From NCBI GenBank assembly GCA_047967505.1, contig CM106538.1: 64,000 bases of DNA; one strand, 5' to 3'. Positions 22,678 to 35,404 of this stretch are shown piece after piece. A program made the position numbers and the translations under genes. Within the stretch, counting starts at the first letter, position 1. Every line of letters begins with the position of its first letter. This DNA comes from Dipteris shenzhenensis. Lineage: Eukaryota > Polypodiophyta > Polypodiopsida > Gleicheniales. The notes under the pieces were generated by a model, which saw only the letters and a program-made list of their open reading frames with translations, made no database searches and was not told where the DNA came from.

Positions 22678-22813
22678 ATATGGCCCTTGAGGGGTCCCCT
22701 CTAGGGGCAACAGCCATATTGGCATGCATCATACAATATCCAAGATGCCACTGGACAAATATGGCATGTTGATATGGCCCTTGTCCCTAAAAGGGGCTCC
22801 TCAAGGGCCATAT
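22678..22813. repeat. Foldback (inverted repeat) with 49-bp arms
   Basis: The left arm, 22678-22726, starts ATATGGCCCTTGAGGGG. The right arm, 22765-22813, is its imperfect reverse complement and ends CTCAAGGGCCATAT. The loop is 38 bp. It looks like a small hairpin-type MITE or foldback transposon; no target duplication was established. Confidence 0.7.
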
Positions 22814-23431
22814 CGACCATTGCATTTTCCTTGGTTGCATAAGAAAATGCATTTTCCTTGGTGCACTAATATATAACTCCAAGAACCGGCGTGGTGGTTG
22901 TCATAGATCTCCTTTTGTTTGCCAGTACAGTGGTCATCATAGATCTCCTTCTGTAATAATAAGTAAAAATAGGTAACTCCATAACTCCAAGAACCAGCAC
23001 AGTGGTCGCTCCAAGCCAACCTTGACTTTTCATGATCTACACCCGTGCACTACCTAATGACGGGTGGAAAATCTGCAGTAAAAGGATGCACGATGATAGG
23101 TGGTCAAGCCAGAGAATACGCTGCGCGAAGCAAGGTAGAGCTGCACGATGTAGTCACCCTAGAGATTGTGCTACACAAAGCAAGGCAAAGCTACCATGTG
23201 TCAAGCTCCGTGGTGTTCTGAATGATAGATTGTGTCTCATTATTATGCTAGTGGGACATCATGATGTTGAGAAAATTTTCGGCGAGAGTGTGGGTCCACC
23301 CCAAATTCAAAATCTCACCAAGGAGCACGTCACATTGCGACCCGACTAACAACACCTCTAGATAAGCTAGAAGCATTGTGCAATGGATAGATATAGATAG
23401 AAGCTTGTGCATCATAGAAGCATACCTCGAA

Positions 23432-24093
23432 CTCCTAGCAATGGTGCCAAAAATATGTAGTCTCCGACAATGACACACGTGTCATGGGGGTCTTGAGGAA
23501 TGCCGTCAAAGCCTCTACTCTCGAGCAACTCCTTGTGGGAGCTCCATAAAAACAAATAGCCCGCCTGTGTCACCCAAGCACCTACCGGATCGTGTGCAAG
23601 TGATTCAAAGGGAAAGAGAGGGGAGAGGGGGAGAGAAGAGGAAAGAGAGCATGAGGGAGGGGGATGGGAGCAAGGGAGAGTGGCAATCACAAGACAACTC
23701 ACAAGGAAGAACAAGGAAACTCAATGCAAAAGAATGAGAGAAATAGAGCTTCTATTCCTTGAAAGTACATAATGAAGACCAAAGTCAAACATTTGGCCTT
23801 TTATACAAGTCCCCTTTTGAAGGGAGGGCCAACCCTATTCCTTGTACCACTCTCTCTCTCTTTTGTTACAACCACTTGGGCCCATCTGGCACCAAGGCAA
23901 ATGCTAATTCTCTCAACCCTCCTTTGTCTCCAATGGCTCTTGTGTTATCCATACACCTTGCCAATTTAGGCGATCCCGACGGTTACTTCGAAACAGAGCC
24001 ATTTGTGGCTCAAAGCTCGTAGGGTTTGGATAGGTGGCTATGAGCAGCATTCTGCTGGGATATTCACTTTTTCCTTCTTCAAGGCCATCAACA
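23432..24093 (-). mobile_element. LTR and tRNA-Asp-type primer site of a Ty3/gypsy element
   Basis: On the minus strand the LTR runs from about 24093 (TGTTGATGG) to 23456 (...GTCTCCGACTACA-type end). It contains a TATAAAAGG box near 23800. It is followed after a few bases by TGGCACCATTGCTAGGAG (23449-23432), close to the TGGCGCCGTTGCCGGGGA primer site used by Athila/Tat-like plant elements. A second copy of this LTR end and primer region is at 34880-35100. The outer LTR boundary is tentative. Confidence 0.6.
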
Positions 24094-24200
24094 GCCAATC
24101 TAAAAAGTTTTTCAATATGAGAGTTTTATCATGAGCATGAACCATAGGGCTTACCTCCATGCCCTTCAACGGTACCGCACTAGTTTTGGGAGGATTGGAT

Positions 24201-25691
24201 CTAGATTCTCGTAATTTCGATGTAATTGGTCACCCTTTTGCCATTTTTTGCTAGCTTCTCAATCTGCTTCAAGGTTATCATTCGGACCTCTTCCTGGTCT
24301 TTCCACTTCCACTGCTTTTCTTTCTTTGTTAATGCGTCCACTTCAGCTTCTTGGACCGGACCATTAGACCATGATACTACACACACATTAATCTTCCCTG
24401 GCTCAATATACAAGAACTTTCTATGCTTTGTGCATGTCAAGCAAGCACAGTGCTGCAACTCGTATAGGTGACCTGTGGACTCGGTCCGACATACTAATGT
24501 GTCATCCCATTTTTTGATCAATCCCAGATTTATCTATACCGGTGGGTCGGTGCCTATTGTCCAAATCCCAATTTTCTCTTTGATTGTAATTGCCTTGCTG
24601 ATTCCAATTGTTTCTTTGTTGGATCTAGGCCACATTCTTTGCCACCACTGGATCAACCATGGCTCCTGTTGCCATTGGACAAGGTATTTGCCACACCAGA
24701 TTCATTTGATTGTTTGGTTTGTACCAACAAGCCTCTATTGGGTAATTTTTCTTGGAAATCCCACACTTTAATTGAGATTCTTACTTAGTGGCTCCTAAAA
24801 TTTTTAGTTTTTCTTCCAACAATTTCTCTATCTTGCTGGTTTTCTTCTTTTGCTTTTTGGATTTCTTTGACTCCTTTTTACTCGATTTCTTCTTCTTATG
24901 CTTCCTCTTCTTCTTTTTTCTTTTGAATCACTTTTGGATTCATCACTCTGATGCTGTATCATCATCCGTGTCACTGTCGGATTCATCTGTGTCTAAATCT
25001 GACCCACTGTCTGAGTCATTGTCCTTGCATCAGCCTTTGAACTATCCGCACTATTTCCACCAATTCATTAAAGCCATCTAGGCTTCAGATCTCCAATTTG
25101 CTCACTGCACTGTCGACAAATTTCTTTCTGTAATCCCTTGTAAAAGTATTCTGCCAATGTCTTGGTTATGGGTCTTTCCACCACATCTAACTGGGCATTG
25201 AGGTTCCTATATTTCAATGCATAGTCTTCCACCATCATTTTGTTCTAATGGAGCTCTCGCAACTTCCTGTAGATATCATTTGGTGCTTTTTGCTTATGAA
25301 ACCTGTGTAGGAAAGCTACCTTTAGTTCCTTATAGTCGGCAAACTATGCTAGGCCATACGGGCTAAGCCAACTCATGGCTCTACCACTCAGGGTACTTGA
25401 AAACTGTTGTAACCTTTTTGGAACACCGAACATGCTATCAAAGGCACTTGCATGCCATTTGGCTTTGAACTACATCATATGGCTATCCGAATCATCCTTC
25501 TTCTGAACCCTAAACTTTGTGAACTTGCTCTTTAGTCTTGTTGCATTTGGATTCATTGAGTGGGCTGGTGGAGCCGGTGGAACAGGTGGTGCTGGTGGAA
25601 CTAGTGGCACTACTGGCACTACTGGCACTATTGGCACTGTTGGCATTGTTGGAACTAGTGGCGCTGTCAGCACTTGTGGCACTACCAGCAC
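24201..25691 (-). pseudogene. Decayed Ty3/gypsy gag
   Basis: The minus-strand frame reads through a proline-rich leader (25691-25555, PPAPPVPPAPP), then a retrotransposon gag domain with FKAKWHASAF, LSGRAMSWLSPYG, FADYKELKVAFLHRFHK and MVEDYALKYRNLNAQLD. It is broken by in-frame stops near 25470, 25345 and 25246. A further open stretch (24521-24201) with C-X-(T)-C pairs and charged residues may be its downstream part. The phenylalanine-rich plus-strand frame at 24788-25081 is the shadow of lysine/acidic codons. Confidence 0.7.
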
Positions 25692-25733
25692 TACTAATTT
25701 AGTACTCCTTTTGAAGTGTTTTCATTACCAAAT

Positions 25734-28700
25734 TTAGTTGATTTGCTGAATTAATTTGTGTATTTGAATTGGCTTACCGTATTCCATAGAGCAACCGGAT
25801 TTAATTGGCTTACAGAGATTCTTGGCTCTATAGGATTTAAGAATGTTGTGTTGAATTGGCTTACTCGATCTTTTTGCTTGTTCGGATTGAATGAAATTGC
25901 CATGTTTGGTTGTCCAAAGCTTGATGTAGCTATGAAGAAAGAATCTAGCAGCTGTGACATACAAGAGTGTCACCAACCCAAAAGAGCAACGGATAGAGTG
26001 ATTCAAGGGCTACATAAAAGCTAGGGCCAAAGGTGCAAGTATGATACACTTCTTTGCTAATGAAGAGGCCCATAAAATTGACAAGGTATGGCAACCTGTC
26101 AAACTTATATGCTCAACTGTCATGAGCTGAAGGTCTTCTGATGTGTGCATGGCTAAACGTCCGTTGGCATGTGATGTAGCATCTGTCAAAGAATCAATGT
26201 GGAGCCGATAATATAAAGGCATAGAAGCCTAGAATATCACTGAAAAATCACAAAATATCCTTGAGGCATATGTAGTGCCGAATGCTGGTGTCAGGATCGA
26301 TCTATAATCCTGTGAATCCAACCACTAATTTACATCAAGTATGGACTGTATATGATAGCCACAAGTGCATGATGAAACACTGAGGTTCCCCAGGTTACAC
26401 TATGGATGAACCTGATGATGTCCACTGCACTGAACTATTGCATAAATACCCTCATGTTGAAGAATGATCTGTCGATCGAAGGTGGTGATAACTGGATCCA
26501 AGGGTAGTGCAATGCAGCATGATTGAGTCGATGCTGAAATGTCTTGTAGACTAGTCTATGTATCTATACTACTAATGGAAACTATGTCCGAGGATATGAT
26601 ATGATCCGTATTAGGGGGAGAAAGCATTAGTGATGGATGCTGGAATGGAATTAGCTAAAGAGATGAATGCGCTGCTGCATGTATCTCTGCATGCTACTAG
26701 AGATGTGAGCACCTCATACTGAGGACTTACCTATTGAATAACTACACGATCATAACTGAACTCCTATTGTGTATCTACATCATTTGGTGTGACAATAAAT
26801 GGCATCGGATCCATGCATGAATGTGATGGATATACATCACTAGAATTAGTCTGTGCTAATGTAGATGGGACTTCCTTGTGCTTAGGGATTACTATCAAAT
26901 GCACCTTATGTGGAGGGCTTACCAAGAAGTATGCATGATAAGAAACTGAAGGCTAATCCATGTTAGCATCCTTGTCCGATTTCTCAAGGCCAATGAGGCT
27001 CGAGTCTACATCATAAACTGGTACATACCCTGTGGCAATGAACGGTCACAGTAGGTTCTCTTTCCACTCACGGATCTCATCCGGAGTCATGACTGGTATC
27101 TCATCAATTGTGTGATGTGGATAAGTCCATGTTGGAGGTGGTCTGGTGCTCTGTGCAAGATGCTTACCTATGTATCAAAGCAAGAGTGTACCCATGAGAA
27201 CACTGTGTGAAAGCTGCCACTAGGAAGCTTACAATGAATCTATCAAAACCAAGTCATGTGACAAGAATTGTGTGTGTGCCAAGGATCAAGCCTATAATGA
27301 AGATGACAACTGTGCATTGGGGGTAGCCAAGAGGCTATACAAGGCTGATGGATATGTGTAGGAACCAATGCCAGAAAATAGTCTTGATGTTACATGGGTG
27401 GCATGTGTGTGTGCAAGAAGAATGCAACAATCTTGAATCTAAGGAAGGATCGTGCTGCCAAGAGTCAATCTAAAGTATTGAAATGCCAAACACCGAGTAT
27501 TGAACTGGTGTCAGATGTGTGAATGTGTACACCGATGATGGATCTGATGGGATTCATGCCGGTGGGAACTAATCAAGTGATATAGCAATGGATTACTTGG
27601 CTTAGTTGAATTTCCTCTATGGTTGTGCTAGTTTATAGCTAGACTACACGTCGAAGTGTCAAATGCAACAAAATGACTTTTAGTTTGTTCATTTTATGTG
27701 CTGGATGGCTACGGTGAAAAGGACTGGATGATGCTGATCTATGGAAAATTCAAATAGTAGATCTGAGTTGCTCAACGCGTAGAGCATGATCTAGCAATCA
27801 TTTTTTCTTTTTGGACCACCGTGAAATTCCCTCTGGATCAAAAGCTATAGTCATTTGAAAAAAGTGCCAATGTCCAAGGGAGTGTCCAAATGATGATGTG
27901 GCAGTGTGAGGTCACATGCCAAATGCACTGTGTGCCTGTTGTGAAGAGATAACACTACCTAGAGGGGTGCTATGCCATGTGGCATGATGACATGGCATGC
28001 TGATTATGCATACTAACAAGGCAACTGATGACTTGGCACTACTGAGGTGGCCAATGGTGACTTGGCACTGACCAATGATGATGTGGCCATGAGGTTAAAT
28101 GAAACCTAGCCTTGGTTAAGTAAACCCAAGTGACTTGGTATAGATAAGGTAGAGAGATGATGTGGCATTTGGATAATGCTCTGCCATGTGTCAACCTTTG
28201 AACCCTAGGGTTGCCAGCCAACACTTAACCCAACCCTATTGACTATGTGGAATTGCCACATGGTCTAACGTGCTTTTGAGGCAGGAGATGAAGAGCAACA
28301 ACGTTGATGGCAAGGTGGATGAAGGCGACGAGCTACGTGCTATTGTGTTGAAGGAGCATCGAGTCACTACTGGAAGATGTCACTATTGTAGCTGAGTGAG
28401 GCATGGAGTAAACCTCAAGGGCAATTGTTGCTTGCGTTGGTCATCGTGAGTACTGTCCATTGTGAGTGGTGCGCTATTGCTTATAGTGTTGAGGAACTGG
28501 TGGAGTGCCAGTCGTTGTTTGTGATTCGGTTGGAATTGTAGAGCGCTAGTTGGTCATTTGAGGTAGAGCTTCTGTCGGGAGGAGTTAGAGGTTGTATGTC
28601 GATGAAGGTCATCTAGGTCATCTCTATTGATGGACTTGCTTGTCATGGTGTGAGCACCTAGTTGCTACTAGAGTTGATGCTTAGAGGCAGTGCGAGGGCA

Positions 28701-29620
28701 TGGAGCATTAAGAGCTCATTGGAGTTGCTGGTCAACCATCACTAGGAGCTTTTCATCACTCATGAGCTGGTCGTTGCACCTAGGCAGTGTGCCTAGAGTG
28801 GGAGAGAGCTCGTTGCCTGTTGTAGCTATTGGAGACTATGGCTTTGGTGCATCGGTCAGCCTGTGGGTGTAGTGCTGGAGGTTGATTTTGCTGGTTGGAT
28901 GCACATCTGGCATTGGGGTTAGGTGCATGAGCTTGTGTTGTCGATAGCTCAGTAAAGCCTCTTGTGGGTTCATAGTTGATGGTGGCATTGGAGAAGATGG
29001 TAGCCCTTGTGCAGAGTCGTTATAGCCGCTTGCCATTTTGTTGGAGTTTGGTTGCCCATATGGTTGTCTTGAGCTCCTTGAATCTTGGTCGCTGCCTACA
29101 TTTGTTGAAACTTGGAGGATCCGTGGAGGTCCACCGCTTGGTTGAAGTAGAGCGAGCCTTTGCTCGACTTGTTGTTGTTAGCTGAACCATCTATGTTGGT
29201 CCTTAATACTCTTTGGAGAACTATAAGACACACCTTGAAAGTGTAGTAGAAAGAAGAGCAGAGAGATTTGACACACTCCAAAATCTCACAAGAACATCTC
29301 TCAAAACATCTCAGTGACCTAGAAACCTAAGGTAGGAACCTTGGAACCTTTGAAAAGCTTTGAAAACCTTGATTGAGGTATCTAGGTGGCATGCATGGAG
29401 CTTAGGACTTAGATCAAGGACTTTGTGTGGCACTTGAGTATGCTGTGGTATGCACGTGTGGACTATTACCATTTTGTGACCACTTGTAGACATGGATGAA
29501 GACCTCAAATGAGGTGGTAAGCATTCCAATTAGCATGAGCATTGATGTCATGTGCATGTAATGGAGGGGTAATGATGCATGGAGGTATGGATATCTTGTC
29601 ATGGCTCCCACTATACTCGT
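25734..29620. other. Non-coding region, probably old unrecognised repeat
   Basis: No domain was recognised on either strand. AATTGGCTTAC recurs three times at 25766-25865. 27950-28200 is rich in GATGA(C/T)TTGGCA / GATGTGGC words. Frames here are short and look random. Confidence 0.4.
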
Positions 29621-31430
29621 ATTTTAGAGTGACCTTTCCCTTAAGGTATGAAAATTTTGGAGGTTGTCCTGTTTTCTAGAACCCCCACTCTTGTTGTGAA
29701 TCCATTGTACCTTTCCCATCCCCAATATTAATTGCTTGCCTATTATTCTTTAGCATTTTATGCTCCCCCCCCCCCCACCATTTCCTCTTAACCCCTAGTT
29801 ATCAAGTCTTAAGCATGTTGCTAGATTAATAGGGTTTAACCTTTTATTTGTCTACAAATTAATGTTTTTTCTCCCTTCACATATCAGCTTCAATTTTTAC
29901 GATTTAGCCACACCATTAAACACAGTTTTCTTTATAGTGGGGTGCAATCCTAAATAATTTGATATGCGAGATGGTGAATTTGTTTTGCTTGGATCAAATC
30001 TCACCATTGCAAATTGAAGAAAATTATTACTATGGTATGTGTTTACATTTTTCTTCTATAAAAATTCAAAATGGTATCCTAACTATGCCATTCCTTTGTA
30101 AATAGAGAGCCATTAATTGAATCTCAAAGTGTGTTTGACAATAGATAATCTTGATTAAATCTTATTTACTGGGTAGTTTGGGCCTCACTTGATGTGGGTT
30201 CTATTATAGCTATCACTCTTGAATCAATAATTCTCCTAATGGTATGCCATCCGATTAAGCTATCCGCCTAGTTCGCTACTCCCTACTCAGTTGTCACCTC
30301 GACTCCCCCGCCTGTGCTTAGCCTTCTTTACCTCTTCTCCTTCATATTACCTCGACTGCCCTACTTCTATCTGGCACTCAACCTAGATTGCCCCGCCTTT
30401 AAACTGCCTACTCTACTTACTACACTATCCTCTACCTTTGCCTGCCCACTGCCTCGACCGTAGCTCCCAATCTGTTGCTCCTTAGTGTGCACATCAATTA
30501 TGAATTCATGATGCCTACGATGCCCATGGCTTCACTGCATATTGCTTCTCGAATTACCCGACTCTTTGTTACAGGCACTTTAGACTTTAGACGGTTTGAT
30601 TCATTGATTAGTTTCTAACTTAAACCCCCCCCTCTCCCCCTCCGCCAAACTCTTTGTATGCTAACCCGCATAACCCTCTTTTTATATTTCCAGTCATTTT
30701 TACCCACCCCACCCTGTTTGTCCTAATGCCATATTCTACCCCCTTACCCCTCACCATTCCCCTTACATTCATGATCATTAACCTCCCTCTATAATTCATT
30801 TATAAAATCTTTTATGACCCTTCTCCCTCCCCCCCCTTTTTTTCTAACCTAGTATCTAATTTCTTAAATCTTATATATTGCCTATACTAACCTATTGCTA
30901 TTATTTTTCATCACTATAAGCATTTCTCTTTGTCAATCTCTTTATTGTGACTTATTCCCCTTTTTTTTACTCTTTTAGGATACATTACTAATTTCTCCTT
31001 GACCTTTATTTCTTCCCCTCTTACCCTCCTTAAAGTCACTAATATACTAATAAAAACTTCCCCCTCCTTTTACCTATTAAGTCTTAAGATTCCCCCCTCT
31101 ACAATATTACAACTCTACATTCCCTCCTTCCTTCCCACCTATTACCCTTATATGCTAGTACCTTTCCCTCACCTTGTTATTCCCATCCATTTCCCCATTA
31201 CCTACCCTATTACTCTAAGTTCGTTGTCACCACTTGTGGCCCTTTTTTACTTACACTTTCCCTTAAAAAAATAATCCAAATTTCACACTTAAAAAGCTTC
31301 AATTCTCAGAATTCACTCGTGATCACTCCAATCCATTCAACACTCATAAGTTTAAAACAAGCTTGATGGGTTCATGGTTAAGTGTTAATTTTATTGTGAC
31401 CCTGATAACAAGGGAGGGGTGTTTATGACA
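29621..31430. other. Pyrimidine-rich non-coding stretch
   Basis: Poly-C runs (29766-29777 and several at 30620-30840) and a long C/T-rich composition are seen. The 91-codon frame at 30999 is hydrophobic only because of this composition. No gene is supported. Confidence 0.45.
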
Positions 31431-31739
31431 CCTATCTTCCCAACTAAGCGCCACGTTTTTCTTGTTGGATGGTGGCAAGTAGGCAGGCTCCCCTCTTTAA
31501 TAAAAGTGATGCTTGCCAGGACTTATACAAGCTCAACTTCCATACGGTCTCGACAAAGTTATTTCTACAAAAGTGCCCACTGCTAGTTTCCTTTATAAAC
31601 AGGGATTCACCGACTTGTACAAACTTTTCTGTTAATGCAATTAGTCCTTTTTCATTGTCAAGCTTCGCTCTTTTGTCTTTTCACTATGCAAAGGGGTGTT
31701 GTAAAGTCTCACACACACACACCCCCCGATCGTAAGGGT

Positions 31740-32815
31740 GGGAAACCAAAATGCCCAATCTTTGTACATGCAGGTATGTACATGTAGGAAAAAATATCTG
31801 GTATGTACATGTAGGGAAAAATATGCAATAGTTGAACATTGTTGCATGTCTCAATATTGAATTGCTACTACCAAATTTTCCACATCATTTATTTGTAGTC
31901 ACTTGAATGTTCTTGAAAAGTTTCATGTGCATAAAACATTGATTGCAAGGTGGAAAATCAAAATGCCTCATTTTTATATGTGCAGGTCCTACATGTATGA
32001 AAAATATGCATCGATTGATCGTTGTTGCATGTGAAAATATCGGATAGGTACTAAACTATGCATTAGGGGGGTCACTATGTATAAATTCTATATATATATA
32101 TCAGGTGTATTCAAGTCCTATTTGTAAAACACCTTATTTGTAAATTTATCATGAATAAAAGACACCCTTTTTCTATTCAATCTGTGAATATCCCCTTTAT
32201 ATGATACCCTTCTATATTTTAAAAAGGTTGTAAAAATGAGTTTTTAAAAACTCCTTCTATCGAACCCACGTGATACACTTACATATTTATGAGTGACCCC
32301 CCTGAGACTTTGCATTGGTTTTATTTCTAGTAACTTTCATTTTCTTGAAAAGATTTATTTTCCTCAGATACGTATTGGAATGTGCAACCAAAATTCCCAA
32401 TTTTTGTACATATGGATGCCTAGATGTAAGAAAAATACATATCAATCAACTATTACCACATGTTCCACTATCAAATTTGACTAAAAATTTCCACAGATAT
32501 TATTTCTAGTCACTTTCATGTGCTTACAAAGTTTCATGTGCATTGGACATTCATATTCATTGGTTGACCATAGCTGCATGTCCAAGTATTACATTGGTAC
32601 CAACCTTTGCATGGGTCTTATTCTAGTCACTTGCATGCACTTGGAAAGAACATCAAATACCGATTGCAGGGGCGGGAAATCATGTGGGTGCCTATGTGTA
32701 GGAAAAATACGCATCGACCTACTCTACTACATGTCCTAGTATTGCATTCAAACCAAAATTTCCACAACTCTTATTTCTAGTAACTTTCACTCTCTTGAAC
32801 AAAAATATGCATGTC
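31740..32815. repeat. Imperfect tandem array, about five units
   Basis: Units share TTATTTCTAGTCACTTTCAT, CTTGAAAAGTTTCATGTGCAT, ..CAATTTTTGTACATGTGG.., GGAAAAATAYGCATCGA and GCATGTCCYAGTATTGCAT. The TTATTT(C/G)TAGT anchors lie near 31889, 32319, 32498, 32624 and 32774, giving a spacing of about 125-190 bp once the insertion at 32065-32306 is removed. The array is satellite-like and non-coding. Confidence 0.7.
32065..32306. mobile_element. MITE inserted in the tandem array
   Basis: Terminal inverted repeats AGGGGGGTCACT (32065-32076) and AGTGACCCCCCT (32292-32303) bound about 240 bp of AT-rich non-coding DNA. The flanks ACTATGCATT (32055-32064) and ACTTTGCATT (32307-32316) look like a 9-10 bp target duplication with one mismatch, which would fit a Mutator-like origin. 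It interrupts the repeat unit, which resumes on the right. Confidence 0.75.
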
Positions 32816-34519
32816 TTACCATGCAAATGACATTTAAATCACATTAAACTTTGCAAGTGCACGAATATTACTAATATTAGATCCTTGCAAAGTATCATAC
32901 CCATTGAAGATATACATTTTATGGTATAAGCACATCAATGCATTTTTTCTTAATATTTATGGATGGTGCATGATTAAAAAACTAAAACACACATGTTTAC
33001 GATGCAAATGCTATCTAAATCACATAAAGTTTGTGATAACATGAGTAATAATCACATTAAAACCTCTCAAAAGTAGCACACCCATCAGACACATACACAT
33101 GGTGATAAAAGAACATTTTGTTAACACTTGTGCAAGATGCATGATAAAAAACACATAAAATACAGATATTTTACAATGCAATTTATATCTAAATCACATA
33201 ATTTTTTTTCATAACATGTATATTAACCATATTAAAGCCTATACAAAGTATCATACCCAATTTCATAAGAGCAAATGAAAATTCACCATCATAATACCAA
33301 CATACTGGTTGTAACTAGCAAGGTGGTTCTTATTTTAGAAAATCAAATTTTGATGTAACAATCTTGTTATTTCATAATAAGTGGGATGCCTTTCTTTGAT
33401 GATTTTTTTAAATGGTATTGACTGCTCTAATTGATGGTTTGACTTGAAGTATAAGGGATTTTGTGCATGATGTGTATACTTCATCTTAGTGACAAAAAGA
33501 GGATCAAACATTTTTGTAAAGAAGATTCAATCATGTGTCTAAGTTAATATTCCATAAACATTATATGAGTCACATCACAAGTATGCCTAAAATGACACAT
33601 TACCCAAATGATAACAGAAAATAAAAAACTTCTTCTTACAAGCCCATTACAAGATAACCAAGAAGTTCTTAGTACAACATAACAAAAGGTTCTTATTACA
33701 AGACAAAATAGATCAACTCGTCAAAGATGCACCTATTGTTCCGCTAAACTCAAGCCTATCCATGCACTACTCTCAATAGGGCCAGGGGATGGTGGCAAGG
33801 GGGGATCCAAGGGGTAGGTGGCTACAGGGGTGAGTGGATGGGTGAATCCCAAAGTCAGTTTGTGCCCATGAACTTGAATCTTATGCTCCATCAACTTGAT
33901 GGCCTCCTAAAGAATTTCAATATCACCCTTTCCTTGGTCCTCTGGATCCATGATGGGATCATGTAGAGTGGGAATAAGGTGTGATATAGGGAGAAGTTTC
34001 CAGCCTACTTCGTCATTCTTAATCAACCCAGATTGATGGTATATTTCCTCTAATTGCACTATAAGTTGTGCTTTGGTAGGGGCCCTTGTAGTCATATTTA
34101 ATGGCATTTTCGATAGTGCCTCTAATCATGCATATTGTTGGTATAGTGACTCCAATTGCATTTCCAACCATGCTTTCAACTATGCTTTGGTAGAGACCTT
34201 GTGGCCATGTCTAAAAGGAGATAGAGAAGATGGCAGTGAGGGGGGGAAAGAATGAGGGGAAGAGGGATTGCAAGGGGAAAACATGGGGCCAAGGGGTAGC
34301 TACATAGTTAGGGATGCACATATTCATCCCATTGGTATCCCAAATTAAGTTGGGATCGGGCATGCGCTCTCTATGTTGCAATTCATCTCCTAGTTTGTCA
34401 TCTTCTGGAACTATTTAGTGGTTGCAACTGATTCGTGGAATAGGCAATTCACTATGACTACAATAGTGCAGGAACCTGGAATGCTCTAATGGTGTTAATA
34501 GCCATTGAGCATGTTAATG
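32816..34519. other. AT-rich non-coding region
   Basis: 32816-33300 holds loosely repeated words (ATCACATAAA.TTT, TATCATACCCAT). A minus-strand frame, 34107-33907, contains AQLIVQLEEIYHQSGLI and may continue past its stop as EAIKLMEHKIQVHG. This is helix-like and possibly a gag relic, but not assignable. Confidence 0.35.
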
Positions 34520-35330
34520 GATCCAGCTTTTAAGCCACAAATGGCTTAGTTTTGAAGTAGTCTCTGGGATCACCCAAATGGGCAAGGATAACAAAAGAGC
34601 CATTTAGATCCCATGAAAGGATAACACAAGATCCATTTGGAGATAAGGAAAGGTTGAGAGAATTAGCATATGCCTTGGTGCCATATGGGCCCAATTGGTT
34701 GCAACAAGAGACAATGGTAGAAGGAATAGGGTTGGCCCTCCCTTCAAAAGGTGACATGTATAAAAGGCCAAGTGGTTGACTTTGGTCTTCATTTTTGGAT
34801 GCACAAGTTTGGAAATGCTCCTAGTTAAGCTTGAAGCTCTGAGTAATGGGTATATGATGAGAGAAAGCAAGTGCAATGCAAAAGCATACCTTGAACTCCA
34901 TGGTAGTAGTGCCAAAGATGTGTTGTCTCGACGGTGACTCACGTGTCATGGGGATCTTGAAGGAATGCTGATGGAGTCTCCACTCCAAGCTACTCCTTGT
35001 GAGAGCAATGCAATCCGCAAGTGTCACTCAAGTGGCTCCCAGATTGTTGCAATGTGTTTCCACAAGAGAAGGAGGGGAAGGGGAGAGGGGAGAAGAGGGG
35101 GGAAAGGGAAGGAGAAGAGGGGAATTTAGGGGGATGGAGTGGCAAAGACAAAGGCACTACAAAGGAAACAAGAAAACACCCAAAAACACTCTTGGAAGAG
35201 AAGAGGGAGGTCCTCCCATGGTGGGATGAAAATATGATAGAAATACATTTGAATATGGATGGGACCATGTTTGGGAATTTCCATCCTATTTCCTCACATG
35301 TGCTAATACCCTAGAGCTTATCAATAAATC
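34520..35330. mobile_element. Two LTR fragments of related families arranged head to head
   Basis: 34520-34800 (with TATAAAAGG near 34762) is a U3-like piece in plus orientation, related to 19230-19400. 34921 onward (TGTTGTCTCGACGGTGACTC) matches the minus-strand LTR end at 23456, and just left of it TTTGGCACTACTACCATGGA (minus) is a degenerate primer site. 35060-35130 is a GA-rich tract. The opposite orientations mean at least two insertions or an inversion. Confidence 0.5.
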
Positions 35331-35404
35331 GCCCTAATGGTGAGTTAGGTTGGTTACACATCAAAGGAGCGCCTGCCCAAATAAACATATTATGGGCACG
35401 GGCG

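Larger units (their letters stand above)
20831..23010. repeat. Region of scattered CCAC-centre-GTGG palindromic modules
   Basis: Short perfect or near-perfect palindromes recur: CCACCATGGTGG (20839), CACTGCGGTGG (21450), CACCGCGGTG (22420), CACCGCAGTGG (22480), CCACTGTGGTGG (22609) and GGCGTGGTGG (22887). Several share flanks (CTCCAATCACCGCGGTGGCT, then CGAAA). TTAATTAATTC-type segments and GTGGC..AATTA pieces repeat between them. No coding function was recognised. Confidence 0.6.

Noticed and set aside
24788-25081. Phenylalanine-rich plus-strand frame with membrane-like runs
   Set aside because: It is the complement of lysine/acidic codons in a decayed gag on the other strand.
30999-31274. 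Hydrophobic 91-codon frame
   Set aside because: Explained by pyrimidine-rich composition; no start context or domain.
31740-32815. CRISPR-like array
   Set aside because: Units are long, diverged and lack fixed repeats with unique spacers; the context is plant nuclear DNA.
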